Positions 1 through 12,530 of a stretch of DNA of 64,000 bases are shown piece by piece. Position 1 is the first letter of the stretch, and every line of letters begins with the position of its first letter. The position numbers were made by a program, and so were the translations under genes. This DNA comes from Punica granatum (lineage: Eukaryota > Streptophyta > Magnoliopsida > Myrtales > Lythraceae). Location of the stretch: NCBI RefSeq assembly GCF_007655135.1, contig NC_045129.1, positions 27,563,391-27,627,390 of the forward strand, read 5' to 3'. The notes beneath the pieces are model-generated. The model was not told the DNA's origin and made no database searches. It was given only the letters and a program-made list of their open reading frames with translations.

Positions 1-1341
1 GGTGTCTAGACGTGAGAAGGACTTGTAACATGATATAAAGAGAGACAAAACGGTCCTTTAAGCTCCCTAAATGGTCTTGACCAGAATCTAATGGTCCCCT
101 AAGTCAAACATCAAGCAAACCATTCTCCATCTACATATCATGCAAATCTCAATCTCCGTCATCATCGTAATTCAGCCACGCATTTAGATATGGTATTAAG
201 CCCACAAGATCATGACGAAACTATTCCAAATCGGTCAAACAAACATCAAGCATTTTAGCCGATAACAAAAGCTCGTCAATAAGTTGTCAAAGTCGAGCTA
301 AACATGCCCAAATCAGTTAAAGGAACAACATGCATATCAGCCCACATAGTGAGCTCGGTTTAAAGTCAACGAAATCATGCCAAATAAGCTCGAAATTATC
401 AAAGAACTGTAATATGATTCAGCCACCATCTAAGATGTGAATTCAAGATTTTGGAATCAAGCAAATCTCCACAAAATCACCAAAGAAAACAAACTACAGC
501 TTAACATAGACTTCAAACCAGAAAGATTGAGCAAAACATTCCTAAGGTGGTCGATAATTGTTGCACGATTCAGCTCAATGACAAACATCCAAGCTCGGGG
601 AGAAGAATCTCACCAAACCTCACCATTTTGGCTCACGGATGGGCTTTGGAGATGCTACTCGGGGGCTCAAGGCTAAGCTCGTGGGTACTCAGATCTGCAA
701 AAAGAATGGGGAAAAAATGATAGCACAGCAGTAGGTGGCTAAGTATTGCACAGAGAACGAGAGGAAAAAAGAGAGAGATCGAGGCTTAGCTTAGCTTGGG
801 GAGTTGCGAGCTGAAGCTCATGCATGAGTTGAGGAGGAAACTCAAAATCACCGAGGAGGCGACATCGGAGCTTATGATGCTGGCCTAGGCTTCGACAGAA
901 AGAGAAAAAGCTCGCAGGCGAGCCGTTCGAGCTTGATGGCGGAGGAGGCTGCGAAATCGAGTTCCCCAGAGGAGGGAGCGTTGCGAGAGTAACGTCAAGG
1001 AGAAGAGCTGCTACAGAGATGGTGTCACGATGGACTGAAAATCCTCAACATGCCGAGAGGTCGGGGCCAAGATGAAACCGTCGTCATCTCAGGTCATCGA
1101 TGCTTCCAGCACCAAGAAGAAACGGAGAGTGGATGGATGCTCGAAGCCGAGGAGCAGCAAGGGATGGCATTCATGGAGAAGTGATGGTGGCGTGAGTTGT
1201 TGTTTCGTGTTCTTAGGGAGCCACCTGAGTTGAGAGAAAACGTGAGGAAAAGAGGGGGTCCGAGAGAGAACTCGAGCTAGGGGCAAGGTCCAGCTGAGAG
1301 GGCCAGAAGGAGGCCAAGGAGAAAGTGTCCGTGAGCTAGAA

Positions 1342-1825
1342 TGATGGGGAATTTTATTAATTAGCAAGTAATAGTTGCAATAATCTAGAATGTTCAAATT
1401 CTAGAAGTCTATAATATTCTAGGTCAGTTATGTGCGTCTTTTTGAAGTCATTCAGTCACTAAATGTAGGCAAATTAGATAGCACTGGAAAGCTCCGGAAG
1501 TCTAGTTTCCAGAACATTAAACGATTTATCAATCAGAGCTTTCCAGAAGAAGTTATGTTGAATTTACTAGAGGGTGCCAGAGCAGAATCCAAGATGAAGT
1601 GTGTAGAAGGATCTAAACTAAGTGTGAGTCTAAGCCAAATTAGTATAAATAGGGGACCTCATATGGATATAAGCAAGTGTTTTTGAGTGAATGAAATTAT
1701 CCATTGTGACTCAAATTTGAGTTCTCTCGACCCAGTGTGTCTCGGGTGGATTCTTGATATATACTTTGTCTTTCTATCTCGTTGCTCTTGGGGGCTTGGC
1801 TCTCTTCTCTTCCTTTCCGCCATCA
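1342..1825 (+). repeat. 5' LTR of gypsy element 1
   Basis: 484 bp, starting TGATGGGG and ending CATCA, ahead of the primer binding site. A TATA box (TATAAATA, 1644-1651) lies in a 'agtataaataggggacc' context and should drive the genomic transcript. The matching 3' copy has the same length. Confidence 0.95.
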
Positions 1826-1828
1826 GAT

Positions 1829-1842
1829 TGGTATCAGAGCCA
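1829..1842 (+). other. Primer binding site (initiator tRNA-Met), gypsy element 1
   Basis: TGGTATCAGAGCCA begins 3 bases after the 5' LTR. It is complementary to the 3' end of plant initiator tRNA-Met, the usual minus-strand primer for many plant LTR elements. Confidence 0.93.
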
Positions 1843-1853
1843 CGGTTCTTTCC

Positions 1854-4800
1854 ATGGCGAACCGTCGACATAGAGTACCCGACGTCAACGTGGCTCCCAC
1901 GAAGCGTGACCTTCATGATGTCGAGATGGATGAGCTGAGGAGGCAAGTGCAACAACTCCAACAGCAACTTGAGCATCTCCAAGCTAGAAACCGTGAGTCA
2001 CGTCATGGTTCGGATGTTAGCGAGGTTGGGGAGGTTAACCCTTTCCATGACGAAGATGCTGATTTGTCTACCGAAAGGGCTTCTTCTCGACTTGGCCGGA
2101 GGAATCGTTTTGAGGATTATGGCGTCAAAGTCGACATTCCCAACTTTGAAGGTCAAATGCACCCATAAGATTTCATTGATTGGTTGGCTACCGTTGAACG
2201 AGTCTTCGACTTCAAGAACATTTCCGAAGAAAAGAAGGTGAAGTTAGTCACCATCAAATTGAAAAAACATGCTTCAGTTTGGTGGGAGAACTTGAAGAGG
2301 TGTCGAGAACGTGAAGGAAAACAAAGGATTGTGACGTGGGAAAAGATGAAACAGGAGCTCAAGAAGAAGTTTCTTCTCGCGAGCTACAAGCAAGATATTT
2401 TCTCTCGGCTCTACAACTTCAAGCAAGAAGAGTTGACCGTAGAGGAATACACCACGGAGTTTGAGCATCTCATGATAAAGTGCGATATCGTGGAGCCCGA
2501 GGAACAAACCATTGCTCGGTACCTTGGCGGTCTTCGATCCAAGATTCGTAACGTGGTCCAATTGCAACCTTATTGAACTTTCGAGGATGTTTGCAAGCTG
2601 GGCGTTCGTGTGGAGAAGCAATCTAAGGAGAAGAGTACTCATGAGACCTTGGGAAGAGACGGGGTCTCTAACCAGGGGAGTGCTCCGACTCCGAAGTCAT
2701 CATCGACTGGTAAGGCTTCTTCTTCCAAGGCTACATCCGCACAAGGTGGCACTTCTCGTAACACTTCAAGCACGATATCAAAACAATGCTTTAAGTGTCG
2801 AGGATTTGGTCACATCGCTTCTGAGTGCCCGAATCGGAAGATTATTTCCTTAGTGGAGGAAGCTAATGATGAGCCGGTGTACGACACTTACAACGACGAG
2901 GAGAATGAGGTTGAGCAAGAAGAGGTCACTTATGGTTATTAAGGGGAGGCTCTCGTCGTTCAACGCATCTTGAAGTCCGCACATGTTGAGGATGATAAGT
3001 GGTTGCGGCATAACATCTTCCACACCCGGTGCACTTCTCATGGCAAAATGTGCACGGTCATTATCGATAGTGGGAGTTGTGAGAATGTCGTTTCCACTAC
3101 CATGGTGGAAAAGTTGCACCTCAAGGTGGAGCCTCATCCGGATCCGTACAAGCTCTCTTGGCTTAAAAAAGGTAACGACATTCATGTCAATAAACGTTGT
3201 TTGGTGCAATTCTCTATTGGCACGCATTATAAGGATGAGATTATGTGCGATGTGGTTCCCATGGATGTGTGTCATTTACTTCTTGGACGGCCGTGGTTAT
3301 ATGATCGAAGGGTGATTTATGATGGCTTTAAGAACACTTACTCCTTTGTCAAGGAAGGTGTCAAGATTATTCTAGAACCTTGTAGAATGGAGGACAAGTC
3401 TAAGGCCGTCACCGGAGAAGAGAGCTCTTATCTCTCCAAATCTCAATTTCTCCAAGTCATGGATCGTTCTTCGGAGGCTTATGCACTCGTGCTCTTGGAG
3501 GAGAATGAAGAACGAGGGGATATTCCACCCGTAGTGAAGTCTTTGCTCGAAGAATTTCGGGATGTGGTGCCCAATGAGATTCCGTCGGGACTTCCTCCCA
3601 TGCGGGATATCCAACATCATATTGATTTGGTGCCCGGGGCTGCTATCCCAAGTAAGGCGGCGTATCGAATAAGTCCAAAGGAACATGAGTAGTTTCAACG
3701 CCAAGTCGACAAACTTTTGCATAAGGGGTTGATTCGGGAAAGTTTGAGCTCTTGTGCGATTCCCGCTCTTCTCGTGCCAAAGAAGGATAGATCTTGGATG
3801 ATGTGCATTGATAGTCGGAATGTGAACAAGATCACCATCAAATATCGCTTTCTAATACCGCGACTTGATGATTTGCTTAATCAACTTCATGGAGCTTCGG
3901 TCTTTTCCAAAATCGACTTTAGGAGCGGATATCATCAAATTCGAATGCGTTCCGGAGACGAGTGGAATACGGCATTCAAGACGAGAGATGGTCTCTATGA
4001 GTGGCTAGTTATGTCATTCGGCCTCTCTAATGCCCCGAGTACTTTCATGCGCCTCATGAACCATGTGTTGAAAGCTTCCATCGGCAAGTTCTTGGTCGTC
4101 TACTTTGACGATATTTTGATCTATAGTACCAGCGTGGAGGAGCACCTGGAGCATCTTCGAGAGCTCTTTAAGGTGCTTCAAGAGCAACGCCTATATGCCA
4201 ACCTCAAGAAGTGTCACTTCCTTACAAAAAGTGTCAACTTATTGGGTTATATTGTCTCTCAAGAAGGGATTTGCATGGATCCAAGTAAAGTGGAGGCGAT
4301 CGTAAATTGGCCGACTCCAAGATCTCTCTAAGAGGTCCGGAGTTTCCATGGGCTAGCTCCTTTCTATCGGAAGTTCATTGTGGGGTTTAGCACTCTTGTC
4401 GCTCCTATCACGGAGTGCTTGAAAGGAGGTGTATTCAAGTGGGACGAGGTGGCTCAAAAGAGTTTCGAGCTAATAAAGAAGAAGATGACGGAGACACCAC
4501 TTCTTGTCTTGCCTGACTTTGAGAAAGCCTTCGAGGTATGTTGCGATGCTTCGAATGTGGGAATTGGAGCCGTTCTTTCTCAAGAAGGCAAACCACTTGC
4601 TTTCTTTAGTGAGAAGTTGAATGGACCGAGGAGGAATTATTCAACGTACGACAAGGAGTTTTATGCCATTGTTCGAGCTTTGGCCAATTGGAGGCATTAT
4701 CTTATTTCGAAGGAATTTGTGCTCTTCTCGGACCATGAGGCGTTGAAGTACATTAATGGCCAGCATAAGCTCAACAATCGCCATGCCTAGTGGGTGGAGT

Positions 4801-6173
4801 TTCTACAAGCCTACACATTCGTGATCAAGCATAAGAGCGGCATTCAAAACCAAGTCGCCGATACTTTGAGTCGGAGGTGTGGATTGCTTTCATCTATGCA
4901 AGTAAAGGTGTTGGGGTTCGAGATCATCAAGGAGCTTTATGAGGAGGATGTTGATTTCTCCAAGACATGGCGTGAATGTTCCAAAGGCCCTTGGAAGGAC
5001 TTTCTCGTACATGATGACTATCTTTTCAAGTCCAATAAGTTGTGCATTCCTCAATGTTCTTTGAGAGAGGCCATCATCAAAGAAGCTCACGAGGGAGGAC
5101 TTGGAGGTCACTTTGGGCGAGATAAAACGCTTGCTCTTATTGATGTGCAATTCTATTGACCGAATATAATCCGAGACGTATCGAGACATGTGGAGCGCTG
5201 CAAAACATGTCACATTGCTAAGGCTCATTCTCAAAATACGGGCTTTTACACTCCACTTCCAATCCTCAATGCACCTTAGGAAGATGTGAGCATTGATTTC
5301 GTGGTGGGATTACCAAGGACACAAAGGAACAAAGGCTCGGTCATGGTGGTGGTGGTGGATCGATTCTCTAAGATGGCGCACTTCATTCCGTGCCTTAAGA
5401 CCATGGATGCATCTCATGTTGCGGATCTTTACTTCAGAGAGATTGTCAAGCTTCATGGCATTCCGAGGACCATCACTTCTGATCGTGATACGAAGTTTAT
5501 GAGTCACTTTTGGCGTACGCTTTGGAGAAAGCTTGGAACTACTCTTCAATTTAGTTCCTCCCATCATCCTCAAACCAATGGCCAAACGGAGGTGGTTAAT
5601 CGAAGTTTGGGAAGCTTGCTAAGGTCCTTGGTGAAAGGAAATATTCGTCAATGGGACATGGTGCTGCCTCAAGCGGAGTTTGCTTATAACCGGTCTCAAA
5701 GCAAGTCTACCGGTAAGAGCCCATTCGAGGTTGTTTATGGATCTAATCCTATTGGTCCGTTGGATTTGGTCCCTCTTCCAATTAATCACTCTTTCAATAG
5801 TGATGATGAAGAAAGAGTGAAGCAAATTCGGAGTATGCATGAAGAGGTTCGCAAGAAGATCATCCAGCAAAATGAGAAGTACAAGGAGCAAGCTGACAAG
5901 TTCAGGAAGCCGACAAATTTCAAGGAAGGAGACTTGGTATGGATTCATTTTCGCAAAGAGCGGTTTCCCCAAGGTCACTTTGGTAAGCTCAAGCCTAGAG
6001 CTGATGGACCTTTTCGCATTTTGAAGAGAGTTGGCGAAAACGCATATAAGGTTGAACTATCAGGAGACTATGAAGTTTCTGTGACTTTCAATGTCTCTAA
6101 CCTATTGCCCTATGCTGGAGAAGACGAAGGGTCTGACTTGGGGACAAGTCTCTTCCAACCGGGAGAGAAGTGA
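1854..6173 (+). pseudogene. gag-pol polyprotein, gypsy element 1 (one frame, eight stops)
   Basis: A single frame runs about 1,440 codons from the ATG at 1854 to the TGA at 6171-6173, which overlaps the first bases of the 3' LTR. Domains in order: gag with coiled coil (about 1930-2580); zinc knuckle C-X2-C-X4-H-X4-C (about 2790-2835); aspartic protease with IIDSGS (about 3060); reverse transcriptase with YFDDILIYS (about 4100-4135); RNase H with [13 protein letters not shown] (about 4540); integrase core (about 5280-5640) and C-terminal part ending near 6170. In-frame stops are at 2166, 2574, 2940, 3690, 4329, 4788, 5157 and 5277. No frameshift is evident. Nearly all the stops are explicable as single C-to-T or G-to-A changes, which fits decay of a methylated, silenced copy. 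It cannot make a full polyprotein. Confidence 0.93.
6161..6170 (+). other. Polypurine tract, gypsy element 1
   Basis: GGGAGAGAAG lies directly against the 3' LTR start at 6171 and should serve as the plus-strand primer. Confidence 0.8.
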
Positions 6174-6654
6174 TGGAGAATTTTATTAATTAGCAAGTAA
6201 TAGTTGCAATAATCTAGAATGTTCAAATTCTATAAGTCTAGAATATTCTAGGTCATTTATGTGCGTCTTTTTGAAGTCATTCGGTCATTAAATGTAGGCA
6301 AATTAGATAGCACTGGAAAGCTCCGGAAGTCTAGTTTCTAGAACATGAAACGATTTATCAATCGGAGCTTTCTAGAAGAAGTTATGTTGAATTTACTAGA
6401 AGGTGCTAGAGCAGAATCCGAGATGAAGTGTGTAGAAGGATCTAAACTAAGTGTGAGTCTAGGCCAAATTAGTATAAATAGGGGACCTCATATGGATGTA
6501 AGTAAGTGTTCTTGAGTGAATGAAATTATCCATTGTGACTCAAATTTGAGTTCTCTTGAACTAGTGTGTCTCGGGTGGATTCTTGAGATATACTTTGTCT
6601 TTCTATCTCGTTGCTCTTGGGGGCTTGGCTCTCTTCTCTTCCTTTCCGCCATCA
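6171..6654 (+). repeat. 3' LTR of gypsy element 1
   Basis: 484 bp, TGATGGAG to CATCA, matching 1342-1825. The TATA box is at 6473-6480. The terminal TGA doubles as the gag-pol stop codon. Confidence 0.95.
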
Positions 6655-7084
6655 TGGAAGGAGGAAAAAGAGAAGGACCAGCTCAGCTGAGAGTGTTTCG
6701 TGAGGGAAAGATCCAGCTGAAGTGAGCTGGGAGTTATGGGGAAGGGGAAGCTGTGCAGATCAGTGTGAGAGGGCTCCGCTGAGGGGATGGGAGAAAGGTT
6801 GCTTGAGCTCCGAAAAAAAATGATGATCATTCCCTCAGGTCCAGGAAGGGAGGAGGAAGAAGAAAACCTCCTCCTAGTGTCCTCTCCTCTCTGTCAAAAC
6901 CCCCTTGTTAGGAAGAAAAAAGAAAAAAAAAAGAAAAAAAAGATAATCATGGCGTTGTTGCGTGAGAGAAGCTGCTGAAGGGAAAGCCCGGTCCCGAGAT
7001 AGCGTGGAGGAGGAAGCATAGCAGATGATGGGCATGAGCAGAACAGCCCACTGCAGAGGAGCAGAATATAATGCAAAAAAAAGG

Positions 7085-7235
7085 AAAACTGCAAAGCCAC
7101 CGTCATCAAAAAAAAAAAAAAAACACCAAAATGGGGGCAAGCATGGGATGGGTCGGAGTTAACCGACCCATCTGACACCCCCTTTTCTCCTTTTCTTTTT
7201 TTTTTCTCTTTCTTTTCTTTTCTTCTTTTTTTTAA
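7085..7235. repeat. Homopolymer and polypyrimidine tracts
   Basis: An A15-type run lies near 7110 and a T/C-rich stretch at 7185-7232, in the Ogre-like LTR. No coding signal was seen. Confidence 0.7.
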
Positions 7236-7762
7236 TATACTACTTGTATAAATGTCTTTCGTGAAATTCGATTTTTCGGGATTTGTCAATATTTTCATAA
7301 TGAGAACTTTGAAATTGAGAAATTCGAAAAATAATCGACTCTATGTGAATTTCAATTTGTATCAATGGAGGCCGAATCTTGATAAAATCAATATTGAACC
7401 TCTGACGCACGTCAACCATAATTTTTCGAATTTCTCGTCTTTCAAATGGATATCTGAAAAATAATTTGAAAATACCGTTGTGTTCTAAAAAATTCAATGA
7501 TCGACATTATGCAAGGAATTATTTTTCTGGTCTTGAATGTTGTTCCGAATTTTGAAAATCGAACTTGACGCCCGTAAAGTCCGGAAACATCCCATAGAGC
7601 ATTTTTTTGAAAAACTGTAAAATTGGCATTAAATTCGGAAAATGCCCAATTTTCAAAAGTCGTGAATGCTCGAGCAATTAGCCAAAAATACTTCATACCG
7701 ATGGATGATAAAATGACGATTTTGTTCCCCTAGAGCCGGTGGATTAGAATGGGATGCTGACA

Positions 7763-8700
7763 TTAGGGACCGGATTGTCAAATCTAAGGTTCGATAGCCA
7801 TGAAGGCCCGCTAAGGCTCATGAGCAACCCGGCTCCTATATCCCGAGTAATGGCTTTTGTTACTTGATGGCTAAGCATATGGAAGATTGCCTTCCCGATT
7901 TATCTATCGTCAAAATATCGAGGATATATCGAAGATCTCTTAGAATTATGTAACAAATATATCTCTTGCTCCATATAAATACCCAAGTATGATATCAATT
8001 TACAACTCATGTGGATCGCACGTGATGAATCGCAGATTTTCTAAGTCCGCAACCATTATAATAATAGATTTATAGATTATAGGTAGATTTATAAATTTAT
8101 ATAGAATTATGTATTTTCAGCTTATAGATGGCCACCCCCCTCGGAAAGGGAAGGGGGGAAGCTTATAGATTTGTAAGTTTATAAATTATGTATTATAGAG
8201 ATGCCATCGCTGTAACTTGTTGTAGGTACCTTTGGGGCATTAGGATTACGTAGCAAAATCTATAGCTTCATAATAATTGCTTATGAAATATCATAGTGGA
8301 TAAATCCAAATCACAGAGCTATAGCTGACCTAAATCTATCACCATCAATCTTTGGCTCATGAATGACTTTATCATCTATTTAATGATCAGAAAGGGCGCA
8401 TACTTTCTCCATCCTCTTCATTATTTCAAAATCAAGCATCTCCAGTTAGAGCTACATATAATGGATCTTAGCGGGAAATTGGAGACAGCAATGGAGATCC
8501 CAGCATCGGCTGAAAATTTCTTAAAACTATTTAGGACCCAAGTTTACCATCTGCCGAATATATCACTCGACTTTATTCAAAGCATAGAGCTTCATGAAGG
8601 CAAATGGCATGCTTATGGTGCTCTCAAGCTCTGGAGCTACACTTTAGGTATGGTATAAAATAGCATCTAACCGCCAAATTCTCTTGTCACCATTTCAATA
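7763..8700. other. Spacer, no gene recognised
   Basis: Unique-looking sequence between the Ogre-like LTR and the tandem repeat. A promoter-like 'ctccatataaatacccaag' at about 7970 and two short G/C runs near 8136-8158 are the only landmarks. An open stretch at 8359-8658 (99 codons) has no recognisable domain, so I do not call it a gene. Confidence 0.6.
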
Positions 8701-10235
8701 GTTTGGGACATATAATTAAACCATTCATCATGAACCATCTGAGTAAAAGGGCATGCTTATCTAACTTCTTTATCAATAAGCATGCATCCTTGGCCTAGAG
8801 CTTCAATATATTTAATATAAAGTCTAGTTTCCACATGGAACTATTGTAATGTATAATTATCTGTCCAATATGATAACTCTTGAACTGTGGTTTGTTAAAC
8901 CCTGTACAAGGTAGAAAGTCACTAATGACCAAGGAGAGGGTCGAAATGATGACGAGAGCAAGTTGCTCTAATTCATTATAGTTGAAAGAGATGTCCTGCA
9001 AGATTTCAAGGCCTTTCAGTCTTCTGTACAGGCAATTCCAAGAGAACAAGGATGCTTGGTGAAATGGTTTGGGACATATAATTAAACCATTCATCATGAG
9101 CCATCTGAGTAAAAGTGCATGCCTATCTAACTTCGTTATCGATAAGCATGGGCATGCTTATCTAACTTCATTATCGATAAGCATGCATCCTCGGCCTAGC
9201 GCTTCAATATATTTAATATTATGTCTAGTTTCCATATGGAACTCTTCTAATGTATATTTCTATCTGTCAGATGTGAGAACTCTTGAAATGTTGTTTGTTA
9301 AACCCTGTACAAGGTCGAAAGCAACTGATGGCCAAGGAGAGGGTTGAATAGATGACGAGAGCAAGTTGCTCTGATTCATTATAGTTGAAAGAGATGTCCT
9401 ACAAGATTTCAAGGCCTTTCAGTCTTCTGTACAGGTAATTCCAAGAGAACAAGGTTGCTTGGTGAAATAGTTTGGGACATATAATTAAACCCTTCATCAT
9501 GAACCATATGAGCAAAAGGGCATGCTTATCTAACTTTGTTATCGATGAGCATGGGTATGCTTTTCTAACTTCATTATCGATAAGCATAAATCCTAGGCCC
9601 AACGATTCAATACATTTAATATTATGTCTAGTTTCCACATAGAACTCTTGTAATGTATATTTTTATTTGTCCGATATGATAACTTTTGAAATGTTATTTG
9701 TTAAACCCTGTACAAGGTGGAAAGTAACTAATGGCCAAGGAGATGGTCGAATAGATGACGAGAGCAAGTTGCTCTGATTCATTATAGTTGAAAGAGATGT
9801 CTTGCAAGATTTCAAGGCCTTTTAGTCTTCTGTATAGACAATTCCAAGAGAACAAGGTTGCTTGGTGAAATAGTTTGGCACACATAATTAAACCATTCAT
9901 CATGAATCATCTGAGCAAAAGGGCATGCTTATCTAACTTCATTATCGAAAAGCAAAAGGGCATGCTTATCTAACTTCATTAATATTATGTCTAGTTTCCA
10001 CATGGAACTCTTGTAATGTATATTTTTATCTATCCGACATGATAACTCTTGAAATGTTATTTGTTAAACCTTGTACAAGGTGGAAAGTCACTGATGGCCA
10101 AGGAGAGGGTCGAATAGATGACGAGAGCAAGTTACTTTGATTCATTATAGTTGAAAGAGATGTCCAACAAGATTTCAAGGCCTTTCAATTTTCTGCACTG
10201 GCAATTCCAAGAGAACAAGGCTGCTTGGTGAAATG
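8701..10235. repeat. Tandem repeat, four copies of about 365-403 bp
   Basis: Units start with GTTTGGGACATATAATTAAA or a close variant at 8701, 9067, 9470 and 9873 and end with 'ttggtgaaat'. Units 2 and 3 are 403 bp. Units 1 and 4 are about 365 bp because a 35-bp inner repeat ('gggcatgcttatctaac...') varies in copy number. On the minus strand each unit keeps a similar open stretch (parts of 8795-9097, 9399-9638, 9694-9903) with the shared string LKGLEILQDISFNYNE. The unit may therefore derive from an exon of an unidentified gene. I do not recognise the source. Confidence 0.85.
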
Positions 10236-10947
10236 GGTCATATGAGAAGTGAAATGAAGACATCAAAGACCCTCACGACGATATGGACATTGCAGCTAAG
10301 GTCACCAAAGACATCGGTGTCCATCTTCTTAATGTGTGATATTTGAAAGAACATATAAATTGTGTTATTTTTATCCCATATATGCTTGCTGTGAACTTTC
10401 TCTTAGATGAAAGTATATGCTTTTTTTTTGGGGAACAGATGAAAATACATATGTACGTTGCACCATCAGTTGTCTAGTTATTACTATTAATAATAACTAA
10501 TGTCGATCCCTTTCATCGAGATAATCGGTATAAGACGTGTTCTTTTCTCATTTTTTCATTTTTTTGGATAATTGTTAAAAAAAATCAATATTTTCGGCAA
10601 ATTATAAATCTGCCCAAACCTTTCAATTGTGGTGAAAAAAGTCCTATAAGGTTTCAAAACCTTGCAAAATTGGGACTCATATATTATTTGTTTTCCTTAA
10701 TATACCTCTATCCGTCAAAATCGGATATTTGAAAAGTCAAGATGACATGGTCATATGATACAGACAGTTCCATGACCGTGAATTAGCAATGTGGCAACGC
10801 CATGAGATCGTGGACAGTAACTCTAATGGTATGATAAATCTGACTTGAAAATATTTTTTGATGATTTTCTGTGCTCAATCATGACTATAGGAATTAGGTC
10901 CCGTACATACGAAAATTTGAGAGGGCAATGGCCTATAATTTTTTTTT
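10236..10947. other. Spacer, no gene recognised
   Basis: AT-rich, with no ORF of note. 10590-10700 has the 'aaatcaatatttt...aaatctgcccaaacctttc' wording common at plant transposon edges, but I could not pair it with an opposite end. Confidence 0.5.
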
Positions 10948-11910
10948 CTACTAAAAAAAGACAGAAATTTCCATCTTAAATTCGTCTCCCAAAGTTAGAT
11001 GGACTAGTAGACGGCAGCTTCTGTCTCTCCATAGCAAATGAGACGGAACCTGGAGACGGCAAATTTCATCTCTTGCTTGAGATGAGATGATTTTGTCCAT
11101 CTCAGAGTCCATATCTTGTTGGAGAACAACTGCGAGACAGATTTTCCATCTCATCATCCGGTTAAGACACTTATTCCATTTCGTTTTCTGTCTTTAAATT
11201 TTGAGATGGACTTTTCTGTCTTAATAATCCATCTTTAAACGTCCAAATATTTAGGAAACTGCATCGTCCTTCCTCTTTTTTCACCCAACTTTACCATCCA
11301 AAAACTTCTTCCTCTATTTTTCTGTAAGCCCGAACTTCTATAGGGTTTCATATTTCATCAATCCCAAGTGATGAGAGGCCCAAAGTTCTCAAAATTGAAG
11401 GATTAACAAATATCTAGAGATACTCAAGCATCATCCACCCCAACAATCTCTCGTTTGAGGTTCAAACGATATATATGCTTGAAATCTCATCACACGAATT
11501 CCCTGCTACAGAAATGGAATTCTGAGACGAAACATCTATCTAAATTTTGAGACGGAAGTTTCCAAATTGAGACGGAAAATTCCATCTATTATCAAAGACA
11601 GAAAGGAAGACATAAAACTCCGTCTCTTTTTTTAGACGGATCCGGAGACAGAAAACTTCATCTTTTAATTAGATGAGACAGAATTTTCCATCTCACATTC
11701 CGTATCTCACTCAAGCAAGACGAACAATACCGTCTCCTTTTCCATCTCTAGCCTAAGACGGAATGCGAGACAAAAAATTTCTTCTCAAAATATATGGGAT
11801 GAAAATACCTGTCTCAAATTCTCGTCTCTATCCACATGAGATGAAACTTTCTGTCTCAAATTTTCATCTCTATGGATCTAAATACTACTTATAAATTTGA
11901 ATAATTATGT

Positions 11911-11933
11911 CTTATATATATATATATATATAT
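11911..11933. repeat. (TA)n microsatellite
   Basis: About eleven TA units inside the CACTA region. Confidence 0.9.
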
Positions 11934-12404
11934 CCTTTTCTCATTCCAAATCTTCGTTCTCTCATTCTCTAAAACACGAAAGATTTTAGGGTTTCTTACT
12001 TACAAAATTTTTAAAAACTATAATCACTCACATATTAAATGCATCAAATAAGTTACTAGTTGTTCCTATTAGTTTTAATGTTGAGTGTAAATGAGATCAT
12101 GAATAGCTAGGTATACGAATATAAATTATAAGAAAAGTCTATATCAAAGTTTCAAAAATCATCAAAATAAAGGTGATGAATATTAATTGAACATTAAAAG
12201 TTTTGCAGATAAAATAATAAATAAATTATAAACCAGAGATAAATAGTATTAGGAAAAAAAAAGGTATAAACTACAATAAGAGTGGAGGTATAAAATTAGT
12301 TGAAGGTTTTTAATGAATAAGCAATACAAAAATAAATATTAGCTTTAAAATGAAAATTTGCAGATGTATAATAATTATAATGAAAGGTTAAAGGGCAACA
12401 ATAA

Positions 12405-12530
12405 ATAAGAGCAGTCTAGGTGGTAACATGCATGGGCGTCAGAGTGAAGACCTTGGTTCCAGTCCTCGTGAGTGCAAAGCCCATACAATTAAAAAGACGG
12501 AGTGCATTGCATCCCTTGTGTAGACCCAAT
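12405..12530 (+). mobile_element. Candidate tRNA-derived SINE fragment
   Basis: GGTTCCAGTCC (12455-12465) matches the pol III B box. About 37 bases upstream 'tctaggtggtaacatg' could be a weakened A box. No tRNA fold or poly-A tail was verified, and other repeats could mimic this. Confidence 0.3.

Larger units (their letters stand above)
1342..6654 (+). mobile_element. Ty3/gypsy LTR retrotransposon 1, full length with broken gag-pol
   Basis: This is a complete 5,313-bp element: 5' LTR 1342-1825, PBS, gag-pol 1854-6173, polypurine tract, 3' LTR 6171-6654. Both LTRs are exactly 484 bp and run TGATGG...CCATCA. The flanking 5-mers are TAGAA (1337-1341) and TGGAA (6655-6659), a target-site duplication with one mismatch. 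I count by eye about 21 differences between the LTRs (about 4%). It sits inside an older Ogre-like LTR, so it is the younger insertion. PR, RT, RNase H and integrase come in the Ty3/gypsy order, and no chromodomain is evident at the C-terminus. Confidence 0.95.
1..7762 (-). mobile_element. Ogre/Tat-like long LTR (minus), left-truncated by window, split by a nested gypsy element
   Basis: The outer boundary is at 7762, where the minus strand starts TGTCAGCATCCC. The same start, TGTCAGCACCCC, is seen at 39020 (minus) and 51597 (plus). The 7155-7762 stretch aligns by eye with 38640-39020: shared blocks include the 'gagccggtgga' stretch, 'aaaatgacgattttg' and 'tgctcgag'. Further in, the purine-rich 'gagctgaggg' type sequence at 700-1341 and 6655-6900 resembles 37900-38600. 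Removing the nested element 1342-6654 leaves about 2.45 kb of LTR in the window. The rest, and any internal region, lies to the left. No coding sequence is expected here. Family naming rests on similarity to the 51.6-kb element, whose PBS and ORF1 are visible. Confidence 0.7.

Noticed and set aside
1829..1842. tRNA-Met-like sequence as a possible tRNA gene
   Set aside because: Only the 3' complement is present, right after an LTR; it is a primer binding site. The same applies to 18177.
5310..5585. Minus-strand ORF with a His-rich stretch
   Set aside because: Antisense shadow of the integrase region of element 1 (GGTGGTGG repeat).
8701..10235. CRISPR-like or satellite array
   Set aside because: Units are about 400 bp without unique spacers, in a plant nuclear context; treated as a simple tandem repeat.
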